A stretch of DNA of 64,000 bases from Holothuria scabra (taxonomy: Eukaryota > Echinodermata > Holothuroidea > Aspidochirotida > Holothuriidae): the NCBI GenBank assembly GCA_037179385.1, contig CM074180.1, forward strand, positions 29,865,455 through 29,929,454. The letters run 5' to 3'. Both the position numbers and the translations under genes were made by a program. Below the pieces are notes generated by a model that was not told the DNA's origin, did no database searches, and worked only from the letters and a program-made list of their open reading frames with translations. Of the stretch, positions 47,701 to 57,720 are shown piece after piece (position 1 is the first letter of the stretch; each line of letters opens with the position of its first letter).

Positions 47701-50700
47701 CTTTCGATTTCCTTACTTACCTCTGTCATGCATGGTTGAACACTAATTTGTATCTTGAATTTTCCAATTTCACTAAAATATGAGGGTTTAAGATTCATGT
47801 AAACAATACATAAAGACGATTTTAGGCTGATGGACCCCACTAATGGCGGCCTACAGTCACTAAAAACAAGCGCTAATCGGATTTGTCTATACAAGACCCA
47901 TTATCAGAACACTGAGTACAGTATATGCTGTGTAATATGAGCTACACTACTTAGTACTTTTTTTTAATTTACCTTTGTTACAACCGATAGTGTAAAAACG
48001 ACCTAAAGCCTAATGTAAAAATAAATTACCGATTATGTTAAAACGGCCGAGAATAAAAAAAAAAAATACCGATAGGGTAAAAATTCTTTGAACCGATAAT
48101 GTCAAAAATTTACAGATAATGTAGAAAAAAAAAAATCTTTGAACCGATAATTCAAAAACTCAAGGGTTTCATGTGGTCCTACCTATAGGTGTGTATGTGT
48201 GCGAGTTTGTAGGTCGGCAGCTAAGCTGACAGGCGCAGGCGGGCAAGGCAAGAAAGCAAATAGGTTCGTGGGTGGGTGCGTGTGTACATGCGCATGTGCG
48301 CATGTATCCTGTGTGACATTTTTTGGTGTATACACTCGAAATAGTTGTGCAAACATAGTACTGCTACATTGTTGGGGAAAAAAATTTCTAAAGGTTGGGC
48401 GAAACATCGCGATTTTGCCTAATAATTATTACATAAATTTTGCCCAATAAATTTAACGAAGTTAACTAAAAATGTTTCATGTGCTATGTTTCCCCAACAT
48501 GCGGTATTTTTTGCCCATCTGTTCTTAGAGGATATGATTGACCATGTTGTGACTGAGTGTAGCCTTTATCACAGGAGTAGCCATGACTTTTTATTGGGGG
48601 TGGTGGATGGCAAACTACAGGGCCTGATCGCCGTCCCGGGAAATTTTTTGAATGATAAAGTGGCCTAAGAAGTAGGCTAATTTGGAGGGCGATGCGCGCT
48701 GTTTAATAAGGAATTTCCTTACTGGCTAACGATAACCCTAATCCCTAACCTATCCCTAACCGTAACAAAGAAAACAATCGATACAATACACTGGCAACAG
48801 CCAATCAAGAAATACCTTGTTAAACAGTGCGCATCTACTCTAATTTGGTGCTAATATCGTTTGCATCATTTGGCATATTTTGATATCATTCTTGCTGTAC
48901 CGCGTGTTTGGTCTAACGGTAAGAGCATCCCCTCTCACGCGGAAGTCCCGGGTTATATTCCCAGGTCGAGTCATACCAAAGACTTAAATAATGGAACCTT
49001 CTGCCGTTGTGCGTGATGCTCCGGAGTGGGGAAAACAAGCCAGTGAGCCACACCTAGAAAAAAGGCCGTGGCCGGCTCGACTTGAACCAATAGGTTGGAA
49101 ACTGGGCCGTAAAACTCCACCTAACCCACCCACGAACCTATTTGCTTTCCTGCCCTGCCACAATATAAATTAGCACACATACACACCTATAGACTAGTTT
49201 GTTAGATTGAGTTTTACGATTGTTTAGATGTTTTCCCTACTCAATTGCTTATGCGGAGTATCACTCACAACGGCATTAGGTACCATTTTTAGAATCTTTG
49301 GTATGACTTGGCCTGGGAATAAAACCCGGGCGTTTCACATGAGAGGCGGATGCTCTTGCATATAGGTAAGACCATATAAAGCCCTCGTTAAAACAGTTTT
49401 CACATTATCAGTACTTTTTTTTTTATTACATTATCGGTTCAAAGAATTCTTACATTTTCGGAAAATTTTTCTTACATTATCGGTTGTTTTTACTTTATCG
49501 GTATTTTTTTACACTATCAGTCGTTTTCACATTATCGGATAATTTTACATGATCGTTTGTAACAACCGTCAATCAAAGAACTGAAACTCCGTACTTCAAA
49601 AATTGAAGTGTGATGTGAGAGTTTACTGCATCCTAGAGCAAGTTAGCCGAACCACAGGTGACGTTAGAGTTAGTCTGAAGAGAAGCGTAGCTTCCCTACA
49701 ATAACATAACATTTTTAAACTTGTTCAATAGCTTTTGCCTCCTAACAGGAACAAAATCAGTTTCGTAATCCGTTTCCGATTACGATACGTTTGTTGTTAC
49801 AGCACAAACTGACCAATCACAACTTAGTACCTTAATGACTCTACTTTGCATTCATTTTTTCTTTCAGGGTTACTATTTGGGTTAAAGCTGACCGACGTTT
49901 CGGAAATCGACAACTTTTTTCATTCAAACTAAGCTATACATGAAGATTGCGAGCAAAAATATATCCACATGACACATTCCCGTGCCGATTTCATCCCAAC
50001 TTATTTTGATGAATATATTATGATAAAGGCTTTTGCCGGAAAAATCTCATATAGAGTGGTACACCTTTCGCCAGGCGCGGCGGAAGGGAAAAAATATTGG
50101 GGGGGGGGGCTGAGTACCAGCAGGACTATCCAAGCGGAGCGCCACCATCGGTTGGCGCGGAGCGTACAAGAAAATTTTTGACTTTACAAACCCCCCAGGT
50201 GGCCGGAAACGGCACTTCCCGCGTGTTCTATGTTGCATGTATCCAGCCTTAAAATATGGGTCTCATGTTTGCAATTTCTCAACTAAAAAGAAAAAAATCA
50301 GCCTATGCAAAATGGTAATGCATATCAGATAAATTGAGATGATACAAGAACAATAATTAATTATGCATCCTCTTCCATTTATTCTGTTTGCCGTGTTATT
50401 CACTTTTTGCACCCCTTGTTACATTTGTTCACTCATACATGTCAATTACTCAATTATATTTCCCCTAGATCATACCATTTGTCCCCAAAACACCCCTCCC
50501 GTGGTTCCTCCTAAGGATACCACCAACCTAATCTATACCGATCTCAAATCCAGTGGCGGAGCTAGGGATTTCGTTCAGAGGGGGCGAAAATGCAGGGGCG
50601 CTTCGAAGGGGCGCTTCGAAGGAGTAAATACCCTGAACCTCAGCACGATCGGGACCACAGCTTTTCAGACTTCCCATTTGATTTTCCGAACCTGGAAGAA

Positions 50701-53402
50701 GACTACTTTGCCATTTCTCCTCCGGAAGTTAAAACATGTTTAAGTTGTCTCTCCATAGGCCTCCGAAGAAGAAAATTCCGGGGGGGGGGGGCAAAATTCT
50801 TTTAGGCAAAATGCTTTGAGGGGAAAAGCTCCGCGCCACCATGAGTTGGCGCGGAGCGCAAGAAAATCTTATCCCACAATGTCTCCCAGATCGCTGGAAA
50901 TGTCATTTCTAAAGCCTGTTTACCGCATAAAAATAGGGAAAACACTTGAGTGAACTGTTAAGAAATGTTGATGTTAATTTTTCTTCGTCTTTTTCTTTAT
51001 GTTTTTTCGTTTTTTCAGGTTTTTTTTTACTTTCCAGGGGAGGGCAAGTGCCCCCTTGTCTCTACCTACGGACGCCCATGTTTCTATCCCTCTCTTTCAC
51101 ATTCTATTATTAAGGTGGTCATTTTATTATGTGTGTTATTGTCAGGTCTCGATTTAAGATTCTAATGTTATAATGGGCTACTTTGTGAAGATAAAGATTA
51201 AACCTGTTAGAGCCAAATAGCAAGCAAATCTTACACGGGGAAAAAGTTATGGAAATTAATCACCGTAACGTGTACAATTTTGGTATCTCGAAATCAAGAT
51301 AAGTGCACGAAGAAACATTACTTGACGTATTTTACATCCTGTGACTACTCTGAAATAGCCATTTATTAAGTACATTGCAAGAAATATCCAACAAAAGGTC
51401 TGCTTGGCTCTCTAGATACCGCATTCATACCAAATAAAAGTAGCCTAAACCTAGGCTTATTAGATGCAATTTTCTGGCTTTTGGGTCACGTAAGTACAGA
51501 AATAAGAATTTTCACGGGGTTATCGTGCAGTGTCAGAAAACACAAACCAATTGCCATTTATCATGAGAATGGTCACTTGAAGAAAAGCAAAATGGAAACT
51601 GCTCATTAAAACTCTTAAACCAATACCACTATGATGACAGTTTTATTTTATTTTAACCTGAATGTTCTCTTCAAATGATTTTGAAAAATGTTGTGGAAGT
51701 TATTTTGGTACCTGTATAAACTCTTTTTATTGTCTATGTTGACAAATATCCCCGACAACAAGAGGTCTATTTGCGCTTCAATTATTGTTGCGCCCTTTGC
51801 ATCATCTGTTATTGACAGGGAGGGTTAATTTAATGTCAGTTTGTGTGTTTTGTTAGCTTATATATCAGGCTTGGTGTGGAAGCAATGAACTTAGCACAGC
51901 GAAAGCATTCATTGGTGCATATAAAGCATGAAGATATGTCTCGGCAAAAACCTGTCCCTATATTACAGAAGATGACCCTTTTCATCGGAATGAAGTGCAG
52001 ATAGTACAGTTACTGGTGGCTGTTTGGGCATTTTGTTATCTGGGCCTTTAAACAACGCTATTTTTATGTCTTTTGCCAAAAATGATGCAAGAGTTAAGTA
52101 TGTCAAAAACTTAAAAAGGGCTCCGACAGACGATTTTAGACCGTCAAGGGGGGGGGGGCGACCGCCCCCTGACCATATGGCAGCTCCGCCACTGCTCAAA
52201 TCCCAAACGTACTATAGACTAACGGTAGTAGAATACGTTGTTCAAACCTCGCGGAATAACGATCAGTAAAACTTAACAAGATTACGCAATGACAGACCAT
52301 AGTGCTTCCACTTTTCGAGGACTTCGGAGATTGGGTTGGGGGATGATAAAGAGGCTTTAGCGTGTCCAGTATCTTTTTCATCGACAACATTCCCCTAAAA
52401 TTATTAGTACGCCTATATTGTGCATTAGACTGATGGAGAATATGTTCACCACCCACTTAAATATTCTCCCCGCCGTCGCCGGTCACCACTTCTTGGAGCG
52501 CATCTTACAAATATTGGGGGGGGGGGGGGGGGCTAAACATGCCCTTAGCCCCTCCACTTTTTTCATTGGGGGGGCTAAGCCCCCAAAGCCCCCCCCCCCC
52601 CCCCCCCCGGTCCCGCCGCCACTGCCTTTGGCTCACTAAAACTTTAAAAATTTATGCAGGAACTCGATCTTAGTTTACGCCAAAACATTTGCACAAAAAA
52701 AATTAGAATTTGAACTCAACATAGGATTTCCTGCTTACTTTTATTTCGAAAAGAGCTGTGGCTTTTCAAAACATGGGTCGATTACTGATCTAGAACTTTT
52801 TTATGGCTTTTGAAGATGAACGGAACAAAACGGAACGCATACATCACCATGGCCAAATGGCCAGGGTAGGGACCATTGGGATTTTGGCATTTAGAGCACC
52901 TCAGGTTGTACCGAGACACTCTCAAACAAAATTTTGGGAGTTATCGCGGTCAAATGAAAAAGCGATCGATGTGACCGTATGTTCGTCCCATCAGCACCTC
53001 GATCCATTTCCTGGCTTGGCCCTTTCTCTGTGATGTAATGATTTTAAATTGCATAAACTCATTGCAAATTGCCATACGCCCTAGCATATCTTGCACTCTG
53101 GGTTGAGGCTCTACTTCTGATGTTTTCGTTTGTTTAGTTTTTTCTAGGAATACCCTTTCCCGTCGTATCATAAAAAAGTTACTTACCTGTTGCCAAGCTT
53201 CCTTAATATTTGTTCTCTTAAAGTAACGATCGAATTTCATCACTTTATTCAGTTCACCCACGGCAAAATCTGCATAAATCTTGACCTCTTCATCATGTAC
53301 ATTGACAGGAAACCAACCGCCAGGCATGATTAGAGCGGTGCCAAGTATTACCAGATGAATTAAGATTATTAAAGACGTAACTTTGGTAGATGCGGGAGCC
53401 AT
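44797..53402 (-). CDS. secreted type 2 cystatin (cysteine-protease inhibitor), 3 exons
   Basis: Inhibitor of papain-like cysteine proteases (cathepsins), predicted to be secreted. Exons on the minus strand: 53402-53187 (72 codons), 47318-47196 (41 codons), 44886-44797 (29 codons plus TAA), giving 142 residues. All introns are phase 0 and fall just before IVAG and after the GSELK segment, the two intron positions of human CST3. Residues about 9-26 are a hydrophobic signal peptide. The N-terminal trunk has Gly-Gly (PGGW). QQIVAG carries the family QxVxG hairpin. Four cysteines (TTCVK, QLCPL, VVCIV, YECRE) fit the two conserved disulfides. The second hairpin reads VPV where most family members have Pro-Trp. 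Exon 3 is short and was found by phase and by the C...QVYVP...C pattern; it has a good acceptor (TTTTTTCTAG). I cannot tell which cystatin subtype this is. Confidence 0.92.
44972..45172 (-). repeat. tRNA-derived SINE in cystatin intron 2
   Basis: Minus-oriented copy with a head (CGGTAGGTCGGGAGTTCAAT, B-box-like), GTCATATCGAAGACTTTAAA, GCTTGGTGCTCAACATAAAC, AAAACAAGCCAGTGAGCCGC and GGTCTTGAACC. The head resembles the diverged copy at 38311 more than the copies at 3383 and 48899, hinting at two subfamilies. Confidence 0.7.
47680..47839. mobile_element. 160-bp MITE with TGGGGTCCRTCA termini
   Basis: TGGGGTCCGTC at 47680 and its inverse TGATGGACCCCA at 47828-47839 bound a short non-coding element. 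It is inserted into the TTAA-MITE copy. It includes splice-like AG and GT sites (see rejected items). Confidence 0.5.
48183..49192. mobile_element. inner 1.0-kb element with ~90-bp imperfect inverted repeats
   Basis: CTATAGGTGTGTATGTGTGC at 48183-48202 is repeated, inverted and perfect, at 49173-49192. Further in, GAAAGCAAATAGGTTCGTGG (about 48252-48271) has its inverse at about 49133-49152. The interior carries ACCCTAA-like short repeats (48727-48763), a non-coding stretch and a SINE. It is nested in the TTTGTTACAA element. Confidence 0.55.
48899..49128 (+). repeat. tRNA-derived SINE, best preserved head
   Basis: Head CGCGTGTTTGGTCTAACGGT then AAGAGCATCC, CCTCTCACGCGG and GTCCCGGGTTATATTCCC. 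A box, CTC anticodon position and B-box region line up with tRNA-Glu. The body and the tail (AAACTCCACCTAACCC) follow the family. It sits near the right end of a longer inverted-repeat element at 48183-49192. Confidence 0.85.
49195..49375 (-). repeat. tRNA-derived SINE, minus-oriented copy
   Basis: Reverse complement shows AAGAGCATCCGCCTCTCATG, CCCGGGTTTTATTCCCAGGC, CAAGTCATACCAAAGATTCT, GTGAGTGATACTCCGCATAA and AACTCAATCTAACAAAC. Most of the part between the Glu-like head and the tail is shortened. Confidence 0.7.
50133..50905. repeat. pair of TTGGCGCGGAGCG repeats with G-rich ends
   Basis: GCGCCACCATCGGTTGGCGC (50139) and GCGCCACCATGAGTTGGCGC (50833) are both followed by GGAGCG and AAGAAAAT. 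The second forms a 10-bp stem (50829-50838 with 50847-50856). CAGTGGCGGAGCTAGGGATT lies between them at 50551. These look like ends of one repeat family with long G runs. Confidence 0.5.
52516..52608. repeat. long G run and C run facing each other
   Basis: About 17 G (52516-52532) and 20 C (52589-52608) flank a short spacer that itself has GGGGGGGCTAAGCCCCC. The paired runs can fold back or form G-quadruplexes; run lengths may also be assembly-sensitive. In cystatin intron 1. Confidence 0.7.
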
Positions 53403-53529
53403 GATGGTAGCTGAAATACCGTCCTTTGATCGATGCCTAACGTATGATGATTTTTACTCGGTGTCGGACTTCCACCTGCTAGCGGCGATGACGGCCAGAT
53501 GATATACTGTGTTCTTGGTCAAGACAGAA

Positions 53530-53537
53530 CTTTTATA
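53530..53537 (-). promoter_or_regulatory. TATA box of the cystatin gene
   Basis: The minus strand reads TATAAAAG about 128 bp upstream of the cystatin ATG. That would place transcription start near 53500-53507 and give a 5' leader of roughly 100 nt. Spacing and match are good, but start-site data are absent. Confidence 0.5.
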
Positions 53538-53559
53538 CCGACTAACACGTTTCGAATTA

Positions 53560-56453
53560 AGGGCGTTTCCACTACATTGGTCTCCCTTTTACTTCTTTTA
53601 TTCAAATATTCAGTTAATTTTATACAGACTGAACTTTGAAACCATAAAGGATGGATAATAACGCGCTTTCGCGGTAATTCCGATGATCGTCAGCATAACT
53701 GTACCGTGCCAATTTCCAGTGAGCAAGACTGAAAATGTACAAAAACCAATGCTCTGATAAATAGACTCTGATTCAGAGTAACAGGGGCTTTTCATTTTGG
53801 TTCCAGGCGAAGTCGGGAACCGCAGTTGTGGGTCAAATGTTGAACCTGCAGTGACCCGCCACGACCCCGGCGCGACAAATGTTGCTGTATTTCTTGTGAA
53901 GGCAATACCTGTTTGTCGGGATTGGTGTTACTGTATATGATATAAGAAAATGTTTTCTTGTAAGCCAACACCGTATAAATACTTTTCAAAGGTTGCTACT
54001 AAATTTCATACCCGTTGCGAACTTCGGGGATATAAACCACAAAATCGTGCACGAGATAAACGATTTATTTACTCCTCGTGTGATTCGAAACTGCAAAAAC
54101 CTCGTACCCCAAACTAATAGACCAGCAGCCCAGGGCCTTGGGGGTAGATGAACTAGGTACCAATAACGAAGTGTATCAGCATGAAGCGAGTCACCTGGAA
54201 TGTTCAGATATGTGAGTCTACAGTGCACCATCCGTTGCTAGTAGGTATGGCGGCCATTTTTCAAAATGGCGGCCATGCTTTAGTAGGCATCATAATGTTT
54301 TATAATAATTTTGATAGGCCCTATCAAAACGTGTAAGGTGTCATATCAAATGATACCATATATGATGGGTATTGTGCTGAGTTAAATTACAGTTTGGGGA
54401 AAAAAGTGTAATTTTTAGCCAATTTTTCCCGAAATTTAAATTACATTAATTTACATATTTTTTCATATTTTTTACAAATCTTAAGATAGTATATTGAAAC
54501 TTTCCTAAAACTGTTTCCTATACATAGGTACTATTGTGTCAAAACAACAAGGTTATTGCTTTTTAGAGACGAAAGTTACAGTCTTTCCAAATTAGCAATT
54601 TGAAATTTTCAGGAAATAGAATTTTCTGCCTAAAATAGTATTTCGCCCTGTTCTCATTTCGCATCAGCTCAAATAGTACAGCTGATGTGGCCCAAATAAA
54701 ACCAATATTGTACACTTTGGGTTTTAAACACAACATTCAGGACTCTCATTACAAGATACATGCTTGTGTTGATTTTCAGACATCTTGTATCAAATCCAAT
54801 TGGACATATTCTAAGGTGGTACTTAACGGTCTATTGATTTGACCAATTTTAAGACAGATTAACTTCTGAACTTATAGGCTATAGAAGATTGAACATTTTC
54901 AATTATTCTTGGACGCCATTTGGGGTCCCAGACTGTTAGATGAGGAAGAGCTGAATATACAGAAGTGGAAAATTCCGGAGAACTATAGAATTAATAAAGA
55001 AGGTTCCATAATTACTTTATTATTATGATTTCGCTAAATATTATTTCTGCAGTAGACAGAGGTCCACACATGGGAATGCGCTACGTAACAGAAATCAGAA
55101 AATCCAAATCGTCCGCCAAAAGAATGTTAGCCTGATGGTTTCTTTTACAGTTATTCAGTTAGGTTTGGTTTAATACCCCTAAATATATAATGGGTCGATG
55201 AAGACATGTTCCCAAACAATTATATGAGCTTTTTTTAATGCATTTTGAAGCTAGGAATATCTTGCTATCCGTTTCGGTGTTCAGGTGTTACCGCAACTAT
55301 ATTTTAGACCTAGGCATAATTTGTCTTAATTTTGACTTTGAATGGTAATGTGATTATATATGACTTTCCATCCTTATGTCACATAGAAAGTACAGATTTG
55401 GTGGTATTCCTGGTGTTTAAAATGATTATTGTGAATCATAAAACTGAACAGAATTTACAGTGTGGTGACTTACACATTTCATTTTGTGACATTAAATGTC
55501 AACTGTAGAATATTAAATGTTCTACGTTTGCATTTGATCTTCTCATTTCAAGTTTTTGTATCCATTATCTAATTTTTATGTCATTGTCCATGCTTAAAAT
55601 TCAAAAAAGAGACTTCTGATGCCTTGAAGTTCAGATTCCATTTTACAATTTCATAGAAAACGTCTACATTAATCTTTCTTTCCTATAAATATTTTATGTA
55701 TTGTGACTGTAGTGAAAAATTTTGGGGTTTAATTTTGACTCATTTCACTTCATTTAATTTGATTTAAGTACTTAGTAAAAATTTGACTTTCCAAATTTTG
55801 ACATTGAAAGTTATTGTTTTGAAGTTTAGGTCCTTATTAAGACCTGAAAGTCACAAATATGACTTATGCGTTCAATTTGTGACCTACTATTAAGTTTAAA
55901 TTTACCTAAAAGGCTAACATTTTAATCTGGTTACTATTCTTAAAATTTCATTATTTAACTTTAAGTGTCACAAATTCGATCTTTGACCGAAGCTCTTTAC
56001 ATATGAAAATTAAAATAGTATTCTGAAGGTTCATCATTTTAATTTTAGGTTTCTCCTGTGGTGATTGTAAACTTCTTTACAGCCTCTTGCCTCTCAATCA
56101 CAACTTTGGACCTGATGTCGCATAATCTTAGGATCACATTCCACAAAATATATCGACAAAAAGGTCAAGCCATAAAATTAGTTTGTAACACTTTGACTTT
56201 GAAAGTCAGTTATTTGGATTAAAGATTGTTAATATGTAACTAACAACTTCTAAGTGTGCTTCAAAACGCCAAAACGATACGCAAAATAAGGCACTGACTT
56301 TCGTAGTAAAATTATACTTGAGAGTTAGAAGAATCAAATTAAAATAGGTAAATATATAGTACAGTTATAACATTGAAGTTCACATTTTTAACCTTAATAT
56401 CTTAAAACTAAAGATGAAAATAATCTCTATAAACAGGTTAAATAAAAATTAAT
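53560..56453. other. AT-rich region without recognised genes
   Basis: Right of the cystatin promoter. The only structured feature found is the ATGGCGGCC hairpin. Reading frames are short and unlike known proteins. It may be host intergenic DNA or an old repeat. Confidence 0.5.
54247..54276. repeat. perfect hairpin ATGGCGGCCATTTT / AAAATGGCGGCCAT
   Basis: A 14-bp perfect inverted repeat with a 2-nt centre. Each arm contains AAAATGGCGGC, the core recognised by YY1-type zinc-finger factors. It sits 0.85 kb upstream of the cystatin ATG; function is unknown. Confidence 0.7.
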
Positions 56454-56868
56454 AATCTGTATAAAAAGATTAAATAATCTGTTAATACAGATTATTAATC
56501 TGTAATTACAGGTAATTAAAATGTAATTACAGATTAAAAATCTGTATTAAAAGATTAATAACTTGTAATTACAGATTAATAATTATGTGTTAACATAATC
56601 TGTATTACAGATTATAAATCTGTTTTTACAGATTATAACACTGTAAAAAATGGCTCCAATCTGTATAAAAAATTAAATAATCTGTTAATACAGATTAATA
56701 ATCTGTAATTACAGGTAATTAAAATGCAATTACATGCAGATTAAAAATCTGTATTAAAAAATTAACAACTTGTTACTACAGATTAATAATTATGTGTTAA
56801 CATAATCTGTATTATAGATTATTAATCTGTTTTTACAGACTATCACACTGTAAAAAATGGCCCCAAAT
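56454..56868. repeat. tandem duplication of a 204-bp palindrome-rich AT unit
   Basis: Unit one begins AATCTGTATAAAAAGATTAA at 56454; unit two begins AATCTGTATAAAAAATTAAA at 56658. Both end in CACTGTAAAAAATGG (about 56630 and 56847). Inside, AATCTGTAATTACAGATTA-type palindromes recur about every 20-30 bp. The same motif (AATCTGTAAAAACAGATAAA) recurs beyond the L1-like insertion near 62811, so one larger repeat was probably split. Confidence 0.8.
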
Positions 56869-57720
56869 CGCCGTACATTTTCAGAACAATATATAAGGAG
56901 AAACATACTTATTTTTTTTTTTGTCTCGTTTATTCAGCTTTCATTTTTCATGCATATGTACAAAATTTCACGTTTCCTGACTATTTACACTATACTTCGT
57001 ATTTAATAATTATACAAATCGCACCGTACATTCTAAGATAATATGAATGGTACTTTATTAAATATATACGTAATATACGTTATGTACTGTAGTTTCTCAT
57101 ATAAATGCATTGAGCTGTAACTTTCTTCGTCAAGGCGTGATCTATAATTTCTGTGAATATATAAAATAAACCCTTTTCAGATGACTACATATAATAGGCT
57201 GTCAATTGTCAAACAATTGGGTAACCTTTGTTCATTCTTTTGAGAAATATTCACTTCTATTGAAAAAAAAACAATGGCTAGAAAGAAGGTAAGACAAAAA
57301 GGATTTCATTTAATCCAAAAAAACCAATGATTTAGATTAATAATAACTTTTAGAGAATGTTGAGACCAGCAGTTGAACCTGCATGAACACTCGAGTTCAA
57401 ATACCCAAACACTTAGTTATCATTCATTCAGATAGAAGGTTACAGCAAAGACATAACGGAGTCCAAACATAACAAAAACTGTTAATTGTTGATAGCAAAA
57501 AGAAAGAAGAAACTTTTTCCTACCCAAACACAAGTTTATTGGTGAAATTGGGTACCTTATCATTTCCTGACCTTGTACCTTGTTGCTGAAAAAATTAGTA
57601 AACAATTATAAGCTTGTGATTCACGCAAACATGAACATTATTAGTGAAATATTTGAACAAAGTTACAGCATAACACATAATGAGGTACCTAGATAAGGTT
57701 GTTGAAAAAGAGTTACTGAA

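Larger units (their letters stand above)
47971..49567. mobile_element. DNA-transposon-like element with TTTGTTACAA termini and GATAATGTAAAAA subterminal repeats
   Basis: Left end TTTGTTACAACCGATAGTGT, right end (inverted) TTGTTACAAACGATCATGT. Inside both ends lie several copies of a CCGATAATGTAAAAA-like motif in inverted orientation (left 47980-48150, right 49390-49555). The core is occupied by a further inverted-repeat element and SINEs. No transposase is visible, so the superfamily stays open. Confidence 0.55.
47515..49640. mobile_element. third TTAA-MITE copy, split by other insertions
   Basis: Pieces in order: 47519-47660 (CACCCCAGATAGTTCCGATT, ATTGCTTCAGGGCGACGGTA), 47895-47970 (GAACACTGAGTACAGTATAT, GCTGTGTAATATGAGC) and 49568-49640 (GTCAATCAAAGAACTGA). 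They follow the order of the intact copy at 38573. Two elements sit in the gaps: a 160-bp one (47680-47839) and a 1.6-kb one (about 47971-49567). Confidence 0.6.

Noticed and set aside
47721..47772. Minus-strand exon-like segment (TTTTAG acceptor, GAG|GTAAGT donor) reading FKIQISVQPC, resembling a cystatin C-terminal hairpin
   Set aside because: It is out of phase with cystatin exon 1 (an in-frame TGA), lies upstream of exon 2, and sits within a 160-bp MITE. The real exon 3 is at 44797-44886.
52418..52639. Pro/Gly-rich 73-codon frame
   Set aside because: It arises from the long G and C runs and has no codon structure or splice context.
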